Positions 6,981-14,725 of a stretch of 24,589 nucleotides of DNA are shown here, piece after piece. This DNA is from HdN1 sp052035295 (GTDB taxonomy: Bacteria > Pseudomonadota > Gammaproteobacteria > Pseudomonadales > Ketobacteraceae), in assembly GCA_052035295.1 (NCBI GenBank), contig JBPOHS010000167.1, forward strand, positions 1 to 24,589, read 5' to 3'. The notes beneath the pieces were generated by a model. It searched no databases, was not told the DNA's origin, and saw nothing but the letters and a program-made list of their open reading frames with translations. Positions within the stretch are counted from its first letter, which is position 1. Each line of letters begins with the position of its first letter. A program made the position numbers and the translations under genes.

Positions 6981-9644
6981 TCAGAAGGGAATGCTCAGGC
7001 CCGGTTCCACGTTGTGCAGCTGCTCGCGGAAGCGCTGCATGACCCGCTCAAGGGCGGCATCATCGTCGCCTTCGAAGCGTGCGATCAGGTTGGGCGTGGT
7101 GTTGGAGGCGCGGAGCAGTCCCCATCCGTCCGGATAGTCTACCCTGACACCGTCGATTTTCACCAGATTGCCACCGCTAAAGTTCCCTTGCTCGGCCAAT
7201 TTTTCCACCACGGCGAACTTGCGGGCTTCGCTGAGCGGAATCTTGATTTCGGGCGTGTTGACGCGGGCGGGGAACTCGGCGAACACCTCGTCGATGTCGA
7301 AGGGTTCCATGGAGAGGATTTCGAGCAGGCGGGCAGCGGCATAGATCGCGTCGTCGAATCCATACCAGCGGTCGTTGAAGAAAATGTGGCCGGACAGTTC
7401 CCCGCCCACCAATGCACCGGTTTCCCGCATCTTGGCTTTCATCAGTGAATGGCCGGTCGGGCTGAGGATGGCGCGGCCCCCCAGGCTGCTGACCAGATCG
7501 ATGATGTCGCGGGTACATTTGACGTCGTACACCACGTCAGCGCCCGGGTTGCGAGAAAGCAGGTCGCGGGCATAGAGCATCAGCAGGCGATCCGGCCAGA
7601 TGATCTGGCCTTGCTTGGTCACAATGCCGATGCGGTCGCCATCCCCGTCGATCGCGATGCCAAGATCGGCATTCTTGTTGCGAACCGCCTCGATCAATGC
7701 GTTGAGGTTGCTGGCAATGCTGGGATCCGGGTGGTGGTTGGGAAAGCGTCCGTCAACCTCACCGAACAGGGTGGTGACGCTGCACCCCAGCTTGTCCATG
7801 ACCTCGGGAAAAATGACACCGCCCACACCGTTGCCGCAGTCGACCACGATGCGCATGGGCTTGGCCAGTACCACGTCATGGGTAATGCGATCGCGATAGT
7901 CCTTGAGGATGTCACGGCGTTCGAAGCTGCCTTGGCCGCGTGCAAAACGCCCCTGCTCGATGCGCTGGCGCAGCAGGTCGATCTGCTGATTGGCCAGCGT
8001 AATGCCGTTGATGACGATCTTGAAGCCATTGTACTCGGGCGGGTTATGGCTACCGGTCACCATGACCCCGGACTGCGTTTCGAGGGTGTGCGTCGCATAG
8101 TAGAGCACCGGCGTTGGCACCATACCGATGTCGATGACGGTGAGACCCGCTTCGACCAGACCTTCCACCAGTGATTGCTGGAGCGATTCGCTGGAAAGCC
8201 GGCCATCACGGGCCACCACGATACTGCGTTGACCGGCTTCGATGGCCTGGGTGCCAATGGCGCTGCCGATCAGTCGGGTAATGGTGGGTGTCAGCTGGCT
8301 GCCGACGATGCCCCGGATGTCGTAGGCCCGGAATATTTCGGCCGGAATGCCCTCGACGGGCAGGGTGACTTCGTGTTCGGCGAGATCGATATCATCAAGC
8401 CCCAGGGCGTCGAAGTCGTCGTCTGTCGTCGTCTGCAGGGCTTCTGGCGCGCGACTGCTGCCGCCCAGCAGGTTGTTGTCGTCGCCGTTGAGGCTGATAT
8501 CCAGCGGGTCGTCATCGTCCGCGTCCATCATGTGCTTGAACGGCGTGCCCGCGGTCGGTTTTTCAGGGCGGGCGTTATTGCTCTGTTGGCGTACCTGGGC
8601 ATCGTATTCATGGAACATGCGCTCGATGCTGTCGGCAAGCGAGGCAAACAGCCTGAGCGAGAACTTGGGGTTGTATTTGTCGCGACTTACCATGGCCTGG
8701 AAGTGGCCAGCGAGGGATTGTGCGTTGAACTGTAATTGACGATTAACCAGCGCAAGCCCGAGCACGCCAAGTGCAGAGACCGCAATCGCGGCAAAGCCAA
8801 TGCACAGTGCGAGAGGAAGGGTGAGCGACGCCAACAGGTTGTCTTGGGCAAGTGGGTAGGCCCGCAGCGACCAGTGCGGTACACCCCAGTCCAACGGAAT
8901 CGGTGTCCCGACTTTGTTGCCGGCGTCACCAAAGCTGGTCACGACGAGCGGTGGTGTGCCCGGAAAGGTTTGTATCCATTCGAGGTAGCCGATATTGGCG
9001 GGCAGGCGACCTACCTTCTGTCGCAAGGCGCCAAAATCAAACGCGGTGTAAAGACTTGCCAGTGTCGTTTCACCTTGTTTGACCGGAATCACGAGGCTCA
9101 CATAGGACTTGTCCTGCGCACGATGAATTTCGGGGGGAGGGGCTTGCCCGCCTTCGGCGGCCTTGATCATTTCCAGTTGGGCAAAGCTGATGGGAGGGGC
9201 ACTGGTGTCATCCTTGCGGCCCTGATGGGGAAGCACAATCCGCACGCTCGTGGCCTGCAAGGCTTCCCGATAGTCATCGGCCATGGCTTGCAGTTGTACG
9301 GTATCGCCTGCCGCAATGGCGCGTTGCAGTTGCGGCGCGCGCGCCACCACGGCGCTGTTTTGGTGCAGGGCGTCGAGTTGTTGTACCACCCGCTGCATGA
9401 CGACCTGGCTTTCGTTCGAGACCAACGTCTGGGTGACCTCATTGCCCGCCTGTTGCACCAGCACGCCGTACAGCACGCCGCCTGCGAGCAGCACCGCGAT
9501 GCCACTGCCGGCAATGGAGGGCAGCAGACTGCGCCACAGGGTAGCGCCAACGGCCGGCTTTTTGGCGGGGGCGTCGTTCTTGGGTGCAGAAGGAGCCGGG
9601 CCTGCCGTCGTTGGCGTGGCTGTCTTTCGGCCGAGTTTGAGCAT
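6981..9644 (-). CDS. algC: Membrane-anchored phosphomannomutase/phosphoglucomutase (AlgC type)
   Basis: An 887-residue protein with a full PMM/PGM enzyme at about 426-887: the phosphoserine loop TGSHNPPEYNG (Ser532), the metal loop DGDGDR (666-671) and the sugar-binding GGELSGH (E749). It would interconvert mannose or glucose 6- and 1-phosphates for alginate, LPS and other polysaccharides. The N-terminal half has membrane helices at about 40-62 and 270-298 that enclose a likely periplasmic domain of about 205 residues; an acidic low-complexity linker (about 350-425, with DADDDDPLD) joins it to the enzyme. Similar long forms occur in other gammaproteobacteria. I chose ATG 9644 (a weak AGGA upstream); a TTG at 9665 would add seven residues. 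It lies downstream of coaBC and upstream of argB, as in Pseudomonas, but dut is missing from between it and coaBC. Confidence 0.93.
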   Translation of the reverse strand: MLKLGRKTATPTTAGPAPSAPKNDAPAKKPAVGATLWRSLLPSIAGSGIAVLLAGGVLYGVLVQQAGNEVTQTLVSNESQVVMQRVVQQLDALHQNSAVVARAPQLQRAIAAGDTVQLQAMADDYREALQATSVRIVLPHQGRKDDTSAPPISFAQLEMIKAAEGGQAPPPEIHRAQDKSYVSLVIPVKQGETTLASLYTAFDFGALRQKVGRLPANIGYLEWIQTFPGTPPLVVTSFGDAGNKVGTPIPLDWGVPHWSLRAYPLAQDNLLASLTLPLALCIGFAAIAVSALGVLGLALVNRQLQFNAQSLAGHFQAMVSRDKYNPKFSLRLFASLADSIERMFHEYDAQVRQQSNNARPEKPTAGTPFKHMMDADDDDPLDISLNGDDNNLLGGSSRAPEALQTTTDDDFDALGLDDIDLAEHEVTLPVEGIPAEIFRAYDIRGIVGSQLTPTITRLIGSAIGTQAIEAGQRSIVVARDGRLSSESLQQSLVEGLVEAGLTVIDIGMVPTPVLYYATHTLETQSGVMVTGSHNPPEYNGFKIVINGITLANQQIDLLRQRIEQGRFARGQGSFERRDILKDYRDRITHDVVLAKPMRIVVDCGNGVGGVIFPEVMDKLGCSVTTLFGEVDGRFPNHHPDPSIASNLNALIEAVRNKNADLGIAIDGDGDRIGIVTKQGQIIWPDRLLMLYARDLLSRNPGADVVYDVKCTRDIIDLVSSLGGRAILSPTGHSLMKAKMRETGALVGGELSGHIFFNDRWYGFDDAIYAAARLLEILSMEPFDIDEVFAEFPARVNTPEIKIPLSEARKFAVVEKLAEQGNFSGGNLVKIDGVRVDYPDGWGLLRASNTTPNLIARFEGDDDAALERVMQRFREQLHNVEPGLSIPF

Positions 9645-9712
9645 GCTGCGAAAAATCCTGTGCAAGTCGTTCGGTGTTGAATAATTAGCTTAGCAATCCA
9701 TGCCGGATAACT

Positions 9713-10951
9713 CTAACCGTCCGAACGGCGGGTTGATCCGGAAAACCGGGCGTTTATCAGCAAAATGATTTGTTGGGCAATCAGGAGTTTGCTGGCGCGT
9801 GGCAGATGATGCTCCTCGCCCGGCCAGATGACTGTGACGGCATTCTCTTCACTGTTGAAACCAATTCCCTGCTCGCTCACATCGTTGGCCACGATCATGT
9901 CGAGATTCTTGCGCCGGATTTTGTCCTGCGCGTACTGGATGACATTTTGCGTTTCAGCCGCGAAGCCGACGGTGAAGGGTTTGGGCGTACGTTGTGCAAT
10001 GGTTGCGACGATATCCGGGTTTTCCACCAGGGTGAGCGTTATGGGATCGCCTTTGCCCTGTTTCTTGATTTTTTGCAGGGCAGCAGTGTCCGGGCGGTAG
10101 TCGGCGACGGCGGCCGTGGCAATGAAAATATCGGCGCCACTGCAGTGCGCTTCGGCGGCAGCCAGCATGTCGACGGCGCTGCTCACATTGATGCGATTGA
10201 CCCCGGCCGGGGTCGCCAGCTGCACAGGACCGGCAATGAGAGTGACGTCGGCGCCGGCGCGTGCGGCGGCTTCCGCCAGCGCGAACCCCATCTTGCCGGA
10301 GCTGTGATTGCTGATGAAACGCACGGGATCGATGGCTTCACGCGTGGGGCCGGCAGTCAGTACGACTTTTTTGCCCTGCAGGGGGCGCGTTGCGAGTGCG
10401 CTTTCCTGCTCGAACAATGCACAGGTCGCGGTCACGAGTTCATCGGGTTCCAGCATTCTGCCCGCGCCGACATCGCCGCAGGCTTGGGCGCCTACGCCCG
10501 GCCCCCACACATGTACCTCCCTGCGCCGTGCAGTCGCGACGTTGTCTTGCGTTGCCCGTGCGGCCCACATGGCCTGATTCATGGCAGGCGCGATGGCAAT
10601 CGGGCAACGCGCGGCGACGCAGAGGGTGGACAGCAGATCGTTGGCGTGACCGTGGGCGAGGCGGGCAATGAAATCGGCCGTGGCCGGCGCCACCAGAATC
10701 AATTCCGCCCAGCGCGCCAGTTCGATGTGGCCCATGGCCGCTTCGGCAGCGGGATCGAGCAGACTGGTATGCACGGGGTTGCCGGACACGGCCTGTAACG
10801 TCAGGGGTGTGATGAAGGCTTGGGCACCGTCGGTCATGACGACATGTACGTGCGCGCCCCTGTCGCGCAGGCGGCGGGTGATTTCGGCGGCTTTGTAGGC
10901 GGCAATGCCACCGGTGATTCCAAGCACGATACGGCGATTGTTCAGGCTCAT
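9713..10951 (-). CDS. coaBC: Bifunctional phosphopantothenoylcysteine decarboxylase / phosphopantothenate-cysteine ligase
   Basis: A 412-residue fusion (E. coli 406) carrying out two steps of coenzyme A synthesis. The N-terminal CoaC flavoprotein domain (1-185) has ITGGIAAYK, a catalytic histidine in AAMGHIEL, and the PAMNQAMW motif. The C-terminal CoaB ligase domain (about 190-412) has KKVVLTAGPTREAIDPVRF, ISNHSSGKMG, AAVADYRP and the KIKK lysine motif. I chose ATG 10949-10951, which gives the family start MSLNNRRIVLGITGG. An in-frame TTG at 10990 is unlikely because it overlaps the predicted -10 box. It heads the minus-strand group coaBC-algC-argB-slmA and is divergent from radC. Confidence 0.97.
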   Translation of the reverse strand: MSLNNRRIVLGITGGIAAYKAAEITRRLRDRGAHVHVVMTDGAQAFITPLTLQAVSGNPVHTSLLDPAAEAAMGHIELARWAELILVAPATADFIARLAHGHANDLLSTLCVAARCPIAIAPAMNQAMWAARATQDNVATARRREVHVWGPGVGAQACGDVGAGRMLEPDELVTATCALFEQESALATRPLQGKKVVLTAGPTREAIDPVRFISNHSSGKMGFALAEAAARAGADVTLIAGPVQLATPAGVNRINVSSAVDMLAAAEAHCSGADIFIATAAVADYRPDTAALQKIKKQGKGDPITLTLVENPDIVATIAQRTPKPFTVGFAAETQNVIQYAQDKIRRKNLDMIVANDVSEQGIGFNSEENAVTVIWPGEEHHLPRASKLLIAQQIILLINARFSGSTRRSDG

Positions 10952-10989
10952 GCGGTGGCTCAAGGACGTCTGTGAATCGTATGCATGCA

Positions 10990-11018
10990 ACTATAGGGGG
11001 TGGGGATGCCTTTGGAAA
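10990..11018 (-). promoter_or_regulatory. Candidate coaBC promoter
   Basis: On the minus strand, TTTCCA (11013-11018, four of six) and TATAGT (10990-10995, five of six) are spaced by 17 bp. Transcription would start near 10983, giving a leader of about 32 bases to ATG 10951. It probably serves the whole coaBC-algC-argB-slmA group, though internal promoters are possible. Confidence 0.55.
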
Positions 11019-11095
11019 GCGCCCTCATTTACGCCGTTTGGGTCTTTTTCCTGCAGGATCGCCCATGAACATGCTGGCAACACACGGAGAAAACA

Positions 11096-11770
11096 ATGTC
11101 GATTCGCGATTGGCCCACTGCCGACCGACCCCGGGAAAAAATGCTGGAAAAGGGCGCAGAGGCGCTTACCGATGCCGAATTGCTGGCGATTTTCTTTCGC
11201 ACCGGCATCGCCGGCATGAACGCCGTGGAACTCGGGCGTGAGGTGTTGCGCCAATTTGGTGGCTTGCGCCAGATGATGGATGCCAGCGGCAAGGAACTGG
11301 CGGCGGTGCGGGGCGTTGGCGAAGCCAAGTATGTGCAGTTGCAGGCTGCGCTGGAGCTTGGGCGCCGCTATCTCGAACAAACCCTGGTGCGGGAAGAAGC
11401 CTTCACCTCACCCGCCAAGGTCGGGCGTTACCTGCAGGCGCGCATGCGGGGATATGAGCGCGAGGTGTTTGCGGCGCTGTTCCTCGATAGTCAGCATCGG
11501 CTGATTCAGTACAAGGAGTTGTTTTACGGCACCCTTGATGGCGCGGCCGTCTATCCGCGTGAGGTGGTCAAGGAATCCCTGCGCTGCAATGCGGGCGCGC
11601 TGATCTTCGCCCATAATCATCCTTCCGGGGTTGCCGAGCCCAGTCAGGCCGACCAGTCGATCACCCGTCGGCTCAAGGAGGCGCTGGGTTTGGTCGATAT
11701 TCGGGTGCTCGACCATCTTGTCATCGGGGATGACGAGGTGGTTTCCCTGGCGGAACGTGGGTGGTTGTGA
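11096..11770 (+). CDS. radC: RadC family JAB-domain protein
   Basis: A 224-residue protein (E. coli 222). An N-terminal helix-hairpin-helix region (about 66-92, VRGVGEAKYVQLQAALELG) precedes a JAB1/MPN metal-binding domain with HNHPSG and the H173-x-H175-x10-D186 ligand pattern. The family was named for DNA repair, but the original E. coli radC mutant was later traced to recG, so the true role is uncertain; some homologues are linked to competence or mobile elements. ATG 11096 has GGAGA (11086-11090). It is divergent from coaBC, as in E. coli. In E. coli rpmB follows directly; here the pilus cluster intervenes. Confidence 0.96.
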   Translation: MSIRDWPTADRPREKMLEKGAEALTDAELLAIFFRTGIAGMNAVELGREVLRQFGGLRQMMDASGKELAAVRGVGEAKYVQLQAALELGRRYLEQTLVREEAFTSPAKVGRYLQARMRGYEREVFAALFLDSQHRLIQYKELFYGTLDGAAVYPREVVKESLRCNAGALIFAHNHPSGVAEPSQADQSITRRLKEALGLVDIRVLDHLVIGDDEVVSLAERGWL

Positions 11771-11868
11771 CCCCCGTCGCAATTTGGCCTGTTCCTTCCC
11801 CTGCCTATGACCGTTGGCGCCCAATTTAGGGCCGCCTATCTTTTCACCATTGTCGTTTTTCAGGGTCA

Positions 11869-11886
11869 TTGACTACTTTTTAGTCA
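11869..11886 (+). promoter_or_regulatory. Palindrome and possible -35 box upstream of the minor pilin operon
   Basis: TGACTA (11870-11875) and TAGTCA (11881-11886) form an inverted repeat around CTTTT. The left arm overlaps TTGACT (11869-11874), five of six bases of a -35 box. A matching -10 at 16-18 bp is not visible, so the promoter may need an activator or lie elsewhere. I saw no clear sigma-54 box in 11771-11918. Confidence 0.3.
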
Positions 11887-11918
11887 GAAGTGATCAGTAA
11901 ATAGGCAAGGTGATTCCT

Positions 11919-12449
11919 ATGGGGCAAACCCTGGCAAGCGGGCACAAGCGATCCGGCGGCATGACGCTGATCGAGCTGCTCATCACGCTATCGATCGTAG
12001 CGATTCTCGCGGGCCTCGCTGCGCCTTCCTTCAATTCGATGATTGCAAGTAACCGGGCGTCGAGCGCGACCGGGAACCTCGTGTCGGTGATCAATCTGAC
12101 GCGTGCCGAGGCGATTGCGAGAGGCGCGACGGTGTCTGTCTGCGGCAGTACGGATCCCGCTGGTTCTTCTCCTTCCTGCGATGGCAGCTGGGAAGATGGC
12201 TGGGTCATGTATACCGGGACGCTTTCGGCGGCGACAGTACTCAAGGTCGGAGAGGCCAACGCCCATTTGAGTGCGACCGGGGATGCGCTATTGCTCTTCA
12301 ACAATCGTGGTCGGTCGGTTGACGCTTCGGGAACGCCCACGGCGAGAGTGTTCACGGCGTCGGTTTGTGATGGCACGTTGGGCAAGGTTTATACCGTGAA
12401 CGTCAATACGGTGGGGCGCGTTTCGACCAGCGTGAATGATTGCCCATGA
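11919..12449 (+). CDS. Type IV minor pilin, GspH/FimT family (FimT/FimU)
   Basis: A 176-residue prepilin. A 14-residue leader (MGQTLASGHKRSGG) is cut by PilD before M15; then TLIEL supplies the Glu5 needed for assembly, followed by a hydrophobic helix to about residue 38. The C-terminal half has the GspH beta-domain, with cysteines in SVCGS, PSCDGSW, SVCDG and NDCP. FimT/FimU proteins, with PilV, PilW, PilX and PilE, form the initiating complex at the pilus tip. ATG 11919 follows AAGG (11907-11910); a GTG at 11910 overlaps that ribosome-binding site and was rejected. It is first in the operon, 148 bp after radC. FimU versus FimT cannot be settled from sequence alone. Confidence 0.9.
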   Translation: MGQTLASGHKRSGGMTLIELLITLSIVAILAGLAAPSFNSMIASNRASSATGNLVSVINLTRAEAIARGATVSVCGSTDPAGSSPSCDGSWEDGWVMYTGTLSAATVLKVGEANAHLSATGDALLLFNNRGRSVDASGTPTARVFTASVCDGTLGKVYTVNVNTVGRVSTSVNDCP

Positions 12450-12505
12450 TGGCGTCGAACAACGGTCGGATTCGGTTCTGGCCCGGTTTCAAAGGGGAGG
12501 CTTCA

Positions 12506-12964
12506 ATGTATCAACGTCGCAGTGGAAACCTATCGTTTCGTGTTTTGCGGGGGCAGCGTGGCTTCTCAATGATCGAGGTGCTGGTGGCTTTTCTGGTGCT
12601 GTCGGTGGGCCTTATGGGGCTGGGCGCCATGCAGATCAAGGCCGTGCAGTTCAATCAGTCCGCTTATCAGCGCTCGCAGGCGGTTGTGGCGGCTAACATG
12701 ATGCTGGACCTCATCCGTTTGAATGCCGACAGCATTGCTGGCTACAACATTTCGTTTGATTCTGTGATCACCGGGAACTCGTTGACACAAACCCAGCGGG
12801 ATCTATGGGTATGGACCAGCTTTCTCGCGGGTAGTTTACCCAACGGTGCCGGTTCTATCGCGTGCAACCCGACCAGTCGCGTGTGTTCGGTGCAAGTTCG
12901 GTGGTCTGATCGTATTGATGCTTCTCAGGGCTTTGAAACAGTGCAGGCGGAGTCCCAGATATGA
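12506..12964 (+). CDS. pilV: Type IV minor pilin PilV
   Basis: A 152-residue prepilin. The leader runs to G19, followed by FSMIEVLVAFLVLSVGLMGLG, the N-methylated helix typical of PilV with Glu at +5. Y-Q-R-S-Q helix residues and a cysteine pair (ACNPTSRVC) follow in the body. ATG 12506 has a strong Shine-Dalgarno, GGGGAGG (12494-12500), five bases upstream. In-frame ATGs at 12446 and 12449, overlapping the previous stop, would add about 20 residues and lack such a site. Its stop overlaps the pilW start by four bases (ATGA), so the two are translationally coupled. PilV is a minor component of the tip complex. Confidence 0.9.
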   Translation: MYQRRSGNLSFRVLRGQRGFSMIEVLVAFLVLSVGLMGLGAMQIKAVQFNQSAYQRSQAVVAANMMLDLIRLNADSIAGYNISFDSVITGNSLTQTQRDLWVWTSFLAGSLPNGAGSIACNPTSRVCSVQVRWSDRIDASQGFETVQAESQI

Positions 12965-14085
12965 AAGCCAGCAAACCTGTTTCAACCCGGGCTGTGTACA
13001 AGTATTCCCGCCAATCCGGTCTGTCGCTGATCGAACTGATGATCTCCATTGCGCTGGGAATCTTTCTCTCGTGGGGCGCCATGGAGGCTTTCATTTCGGG
13101 TAAGCAAGCCTACAGCCTGCAGCAGAACACCTCCCGTATGCAGGAAAACGGCCGCCTGGCACAGGAATTCATCGGGAATGAAATTCGTGCAGCCGGTGAT
13201 TACGGGTGTGGTAGTGGCGATTCCTTTGTATTGGACGAGACCACCATCGCCGGCACCCCGGATGCAACCACGGCCAGCTGCGCGGGGCAACCCGAACGTA
13301 TCAACATGCTGGATGACGCCGATGATGTCATGAACGACTTCAACCGGGTGGTGTTCGGCTACAACGACATCACCGCCAACCCGATAGCCGCCTTGGATCC
13401 TGAGCCGTTGGCGGGAACCGATGTGCTGGTGTTGCGGCTTTCCACCGAGGTAGGGGTGCTCAGTAACCAAGTAAATCTCTCACCGGTACCCACTTCGATT
13501 TCTGTGAACGGCACCTTGCCTGCTTCAGGTTTCATCAGCATCGGGGATTGCGCGGCTCTCAGAATTTACGAGTTGACCAGTAATACGGGCAGTCTGGCGT
13601 CGCTGGATTCCGGTTGTGCGCAAGCCGGTACGTTTCTCGCGGTGGGCGCCACAGTGAAGCAGCTGGATACCGTCGTCTATTACGTCGGCATCGACAGTAC
13701 CAATGGCGATGTCCCGACCCTTTACCGCTACAGCGCCATAGAAGCAGCCGCGAGCGGTGAAAGCAGCGAGGCCTTGTTGCCTGGGGTCGAAGACCTCCAG
13801 ATCGAATTTGGTATCGATAACAATGCCGACAACAACATTGATTCCTATGCGTCGGCCGGGAGCATCACTGCAGCGCAGTGGAGCGGTTGGGATGGGGATA
13901 CCAATCTGGTGCGGGCCGTGCGCTATGCCTTGCTGGTACGCAGTGATGATTCGTTGCTGTCCGAAGAGCAAACCCTGATCTACCCACCCTTCGACACTGA
14001 CAATTCCCAGACCATGGAGGACAAGCGGCTTCGCATGGTTTTCATGGGCGCGTCGGGTGTCCGTAGTCGTGTCAACACGTTTTGA
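12961..14085 (+). CDS. pilW: Type IV minor pilin PilW
   Basis: A 374-residue prepilin. A 20-residue leader ends in QSG; the mature protein begins LSLIELMISIALGIFLSWG, with Glu at +5. The body contains RMQENGRLAQEFIGNEIRAAGDYGCG, a PilW family signature, and a large beta-rich C-terminal domain. PilW joins PilX in the pilus-priming complex and helps hold PilY1. ATG 12961 overlaps the pilV stop (ATGA). An acidic stretch with DNNADNNIDSYA (near 13819-13850) could bind calcium, which is speculative. Confidence 0.92.
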   Translation: MKASKPVSTRAVYKYSRQSGLSLIELMISIALGIFLSWGAMEAFISGKQAYSLQQNTSRMQENGRLAQEFIGNEIRAAGDYGCGSGDSFVLDETTIAGTPDATTASCAGQPERINMLDDADDVMNDFNRVVFGYNDITANPIAALDPEPLAGTDVLVLRLSTEVGVLSNQVNLSPVPTSISVNGTLPASGFISIGDCAALRIYELTSNTGSLASLDSGCAQAGTFLAVGATVKQLDTVVYYVGIDSTNGDVPTLYRYSAIEAAASGESSEALLPGVEDLQIEFGIDNNADNNIDSYASAGSITAAQWSGWDGDTNLVRAVRYALLVRSDDSLLSEEQTLIYPPFDTDNSQTMEDKRLRMVFMGASGVRSRVNTF

Positions 14086-14099
14086 GCGGGAGAAGTCTT

Positions 14100-14666
14100 A
14101 TGCAGCGTAGTCGTTGCGTTACAGGGCAACATCAGCGGGGAGCAGCGCTGATCGTCGGTCTCATCTTGTTGATGTTGTTGACCACCGTGGGGGTTTCCGG
14201 AATGCGCGACACCCTGATGCAGGAGCGCATGGTCACCAGCACACGGGATCGCGAACTCGCGCAACAGGCAGCGGAAGCTGCCCTTCGGGAAGCCGAGCAA
14301 ACCATACAGTCTGCCTCCGCCTGGAACGCGGTGACGGGCGCCGTCAGCATTTCGACACTGGCCGGACTGACCCGGCGAGTGGACTCGGCGGTGGTATCGG
14401 AGGCCGATTTCTGGAGCCCGACATCGGCCAACTGGAGCAATAACGCACAGGTGATTACGTACGGCGGCACGCTGACGGGTGTCGCTGCAATGCCCACCTA
14501 TGTCATTGAGCAGTTGCCGGCAGCATACAGTCATGTCGCCGGAACACTGAATGCCAACGTGGTAGGTGGTGATCGAATCACGGATTACCGTATCACAGCT
14601 CGCGCCTATGGCATGACGACCAATGCGGTCGTGGTGCTGCAGTCGGTTTATCGCAGAGTAGATTAA
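14100..14666 (+). CDS. pilX: Type IV minor pilin PilX
   Basis: A 188-residue protein with a 14-residue leader ending QRG, then AALIVGLILLMLLTTVGVSGMR. It lacks Glu at +5, as PilX/GspK-type pilins usually do, in keeping with a place at the very tip. The TLMQERMVTSTRDRELAQQAAEAALREAEQ segment is typical of PilX. ATG 14100 has GGGAGAAG (14088-14095) upstream; an in-frame TTG at 14082 inside the pilW end was rejected. A 59-bp gap with a hairpin separates it from pilY1. Confidence 0.9.
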   Translation: MQRSRCVTGQHQRGAALIVGLILLMLLTTVGVSGMRDTLMQERMVTSTRDRELAQQAAEAALREAEQTIQSASAWNAVTGAVSISTLAGLTRRVDSAVVSEADFWSPTSANWSNNAQVITYGGTLTGVAAMPTYVIEQLPAAYSHVAGTLNANVVGGDRITDYRITARAYGMTTNAVVVLQSVYRRVD

Positions 14667-14698
14667 CAGTTGATCGCATGCTCTGCATCGTCAACGGT
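14666..14698 (+). repeat. Hairpin in the pilX-pilY1 leader
   Basis: GTTGA (14669-14673) pairs with TCAAC (14691-14695). Inside it CG pairs with CG, and ATGC (14678-14681) pairs with GCAT (14685-14688) around a TCT loop, with single-base bulges at 14674 and 14677. It ends about 14 bases before the pilY1 ribosome-binding site and has no T run. It may set processing or the level of pilY1 translation. Confidence 0.4.
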
Positions 14699-14725
14699 AC
14701 AAGTCAAATAAAAGAGGTTGAGCTT

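Noticed and set aside
8511..8560. Possible frameshift or gene fusion in algC at the acidic linker
   Set aside because: The frame is continuous, and long anchored forms are known in other gammaproteobacteria; a linker explains the low complexity.
7449..9680. Several plus-strand open frames of 180-314 codons opposite algC
   Set aside because: All overlap the AlgC coding frame, which has full catalytic motifs; none looks like a protein family.
9770..10798. Open frame of 342 codons on the plus strand opposite coaBC
   Set aside because: The minus-strand frame is an unmistakable CoaBC; the plus-strand product has no recognisable motif.
12446..12505. Upstream starts for pilV overlapping the previous stop
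   Set aside because: They lack a ribosome-binding site; ATG 12506 has GGGGAGG at ideal spacing and gives a normal prepilin leader.
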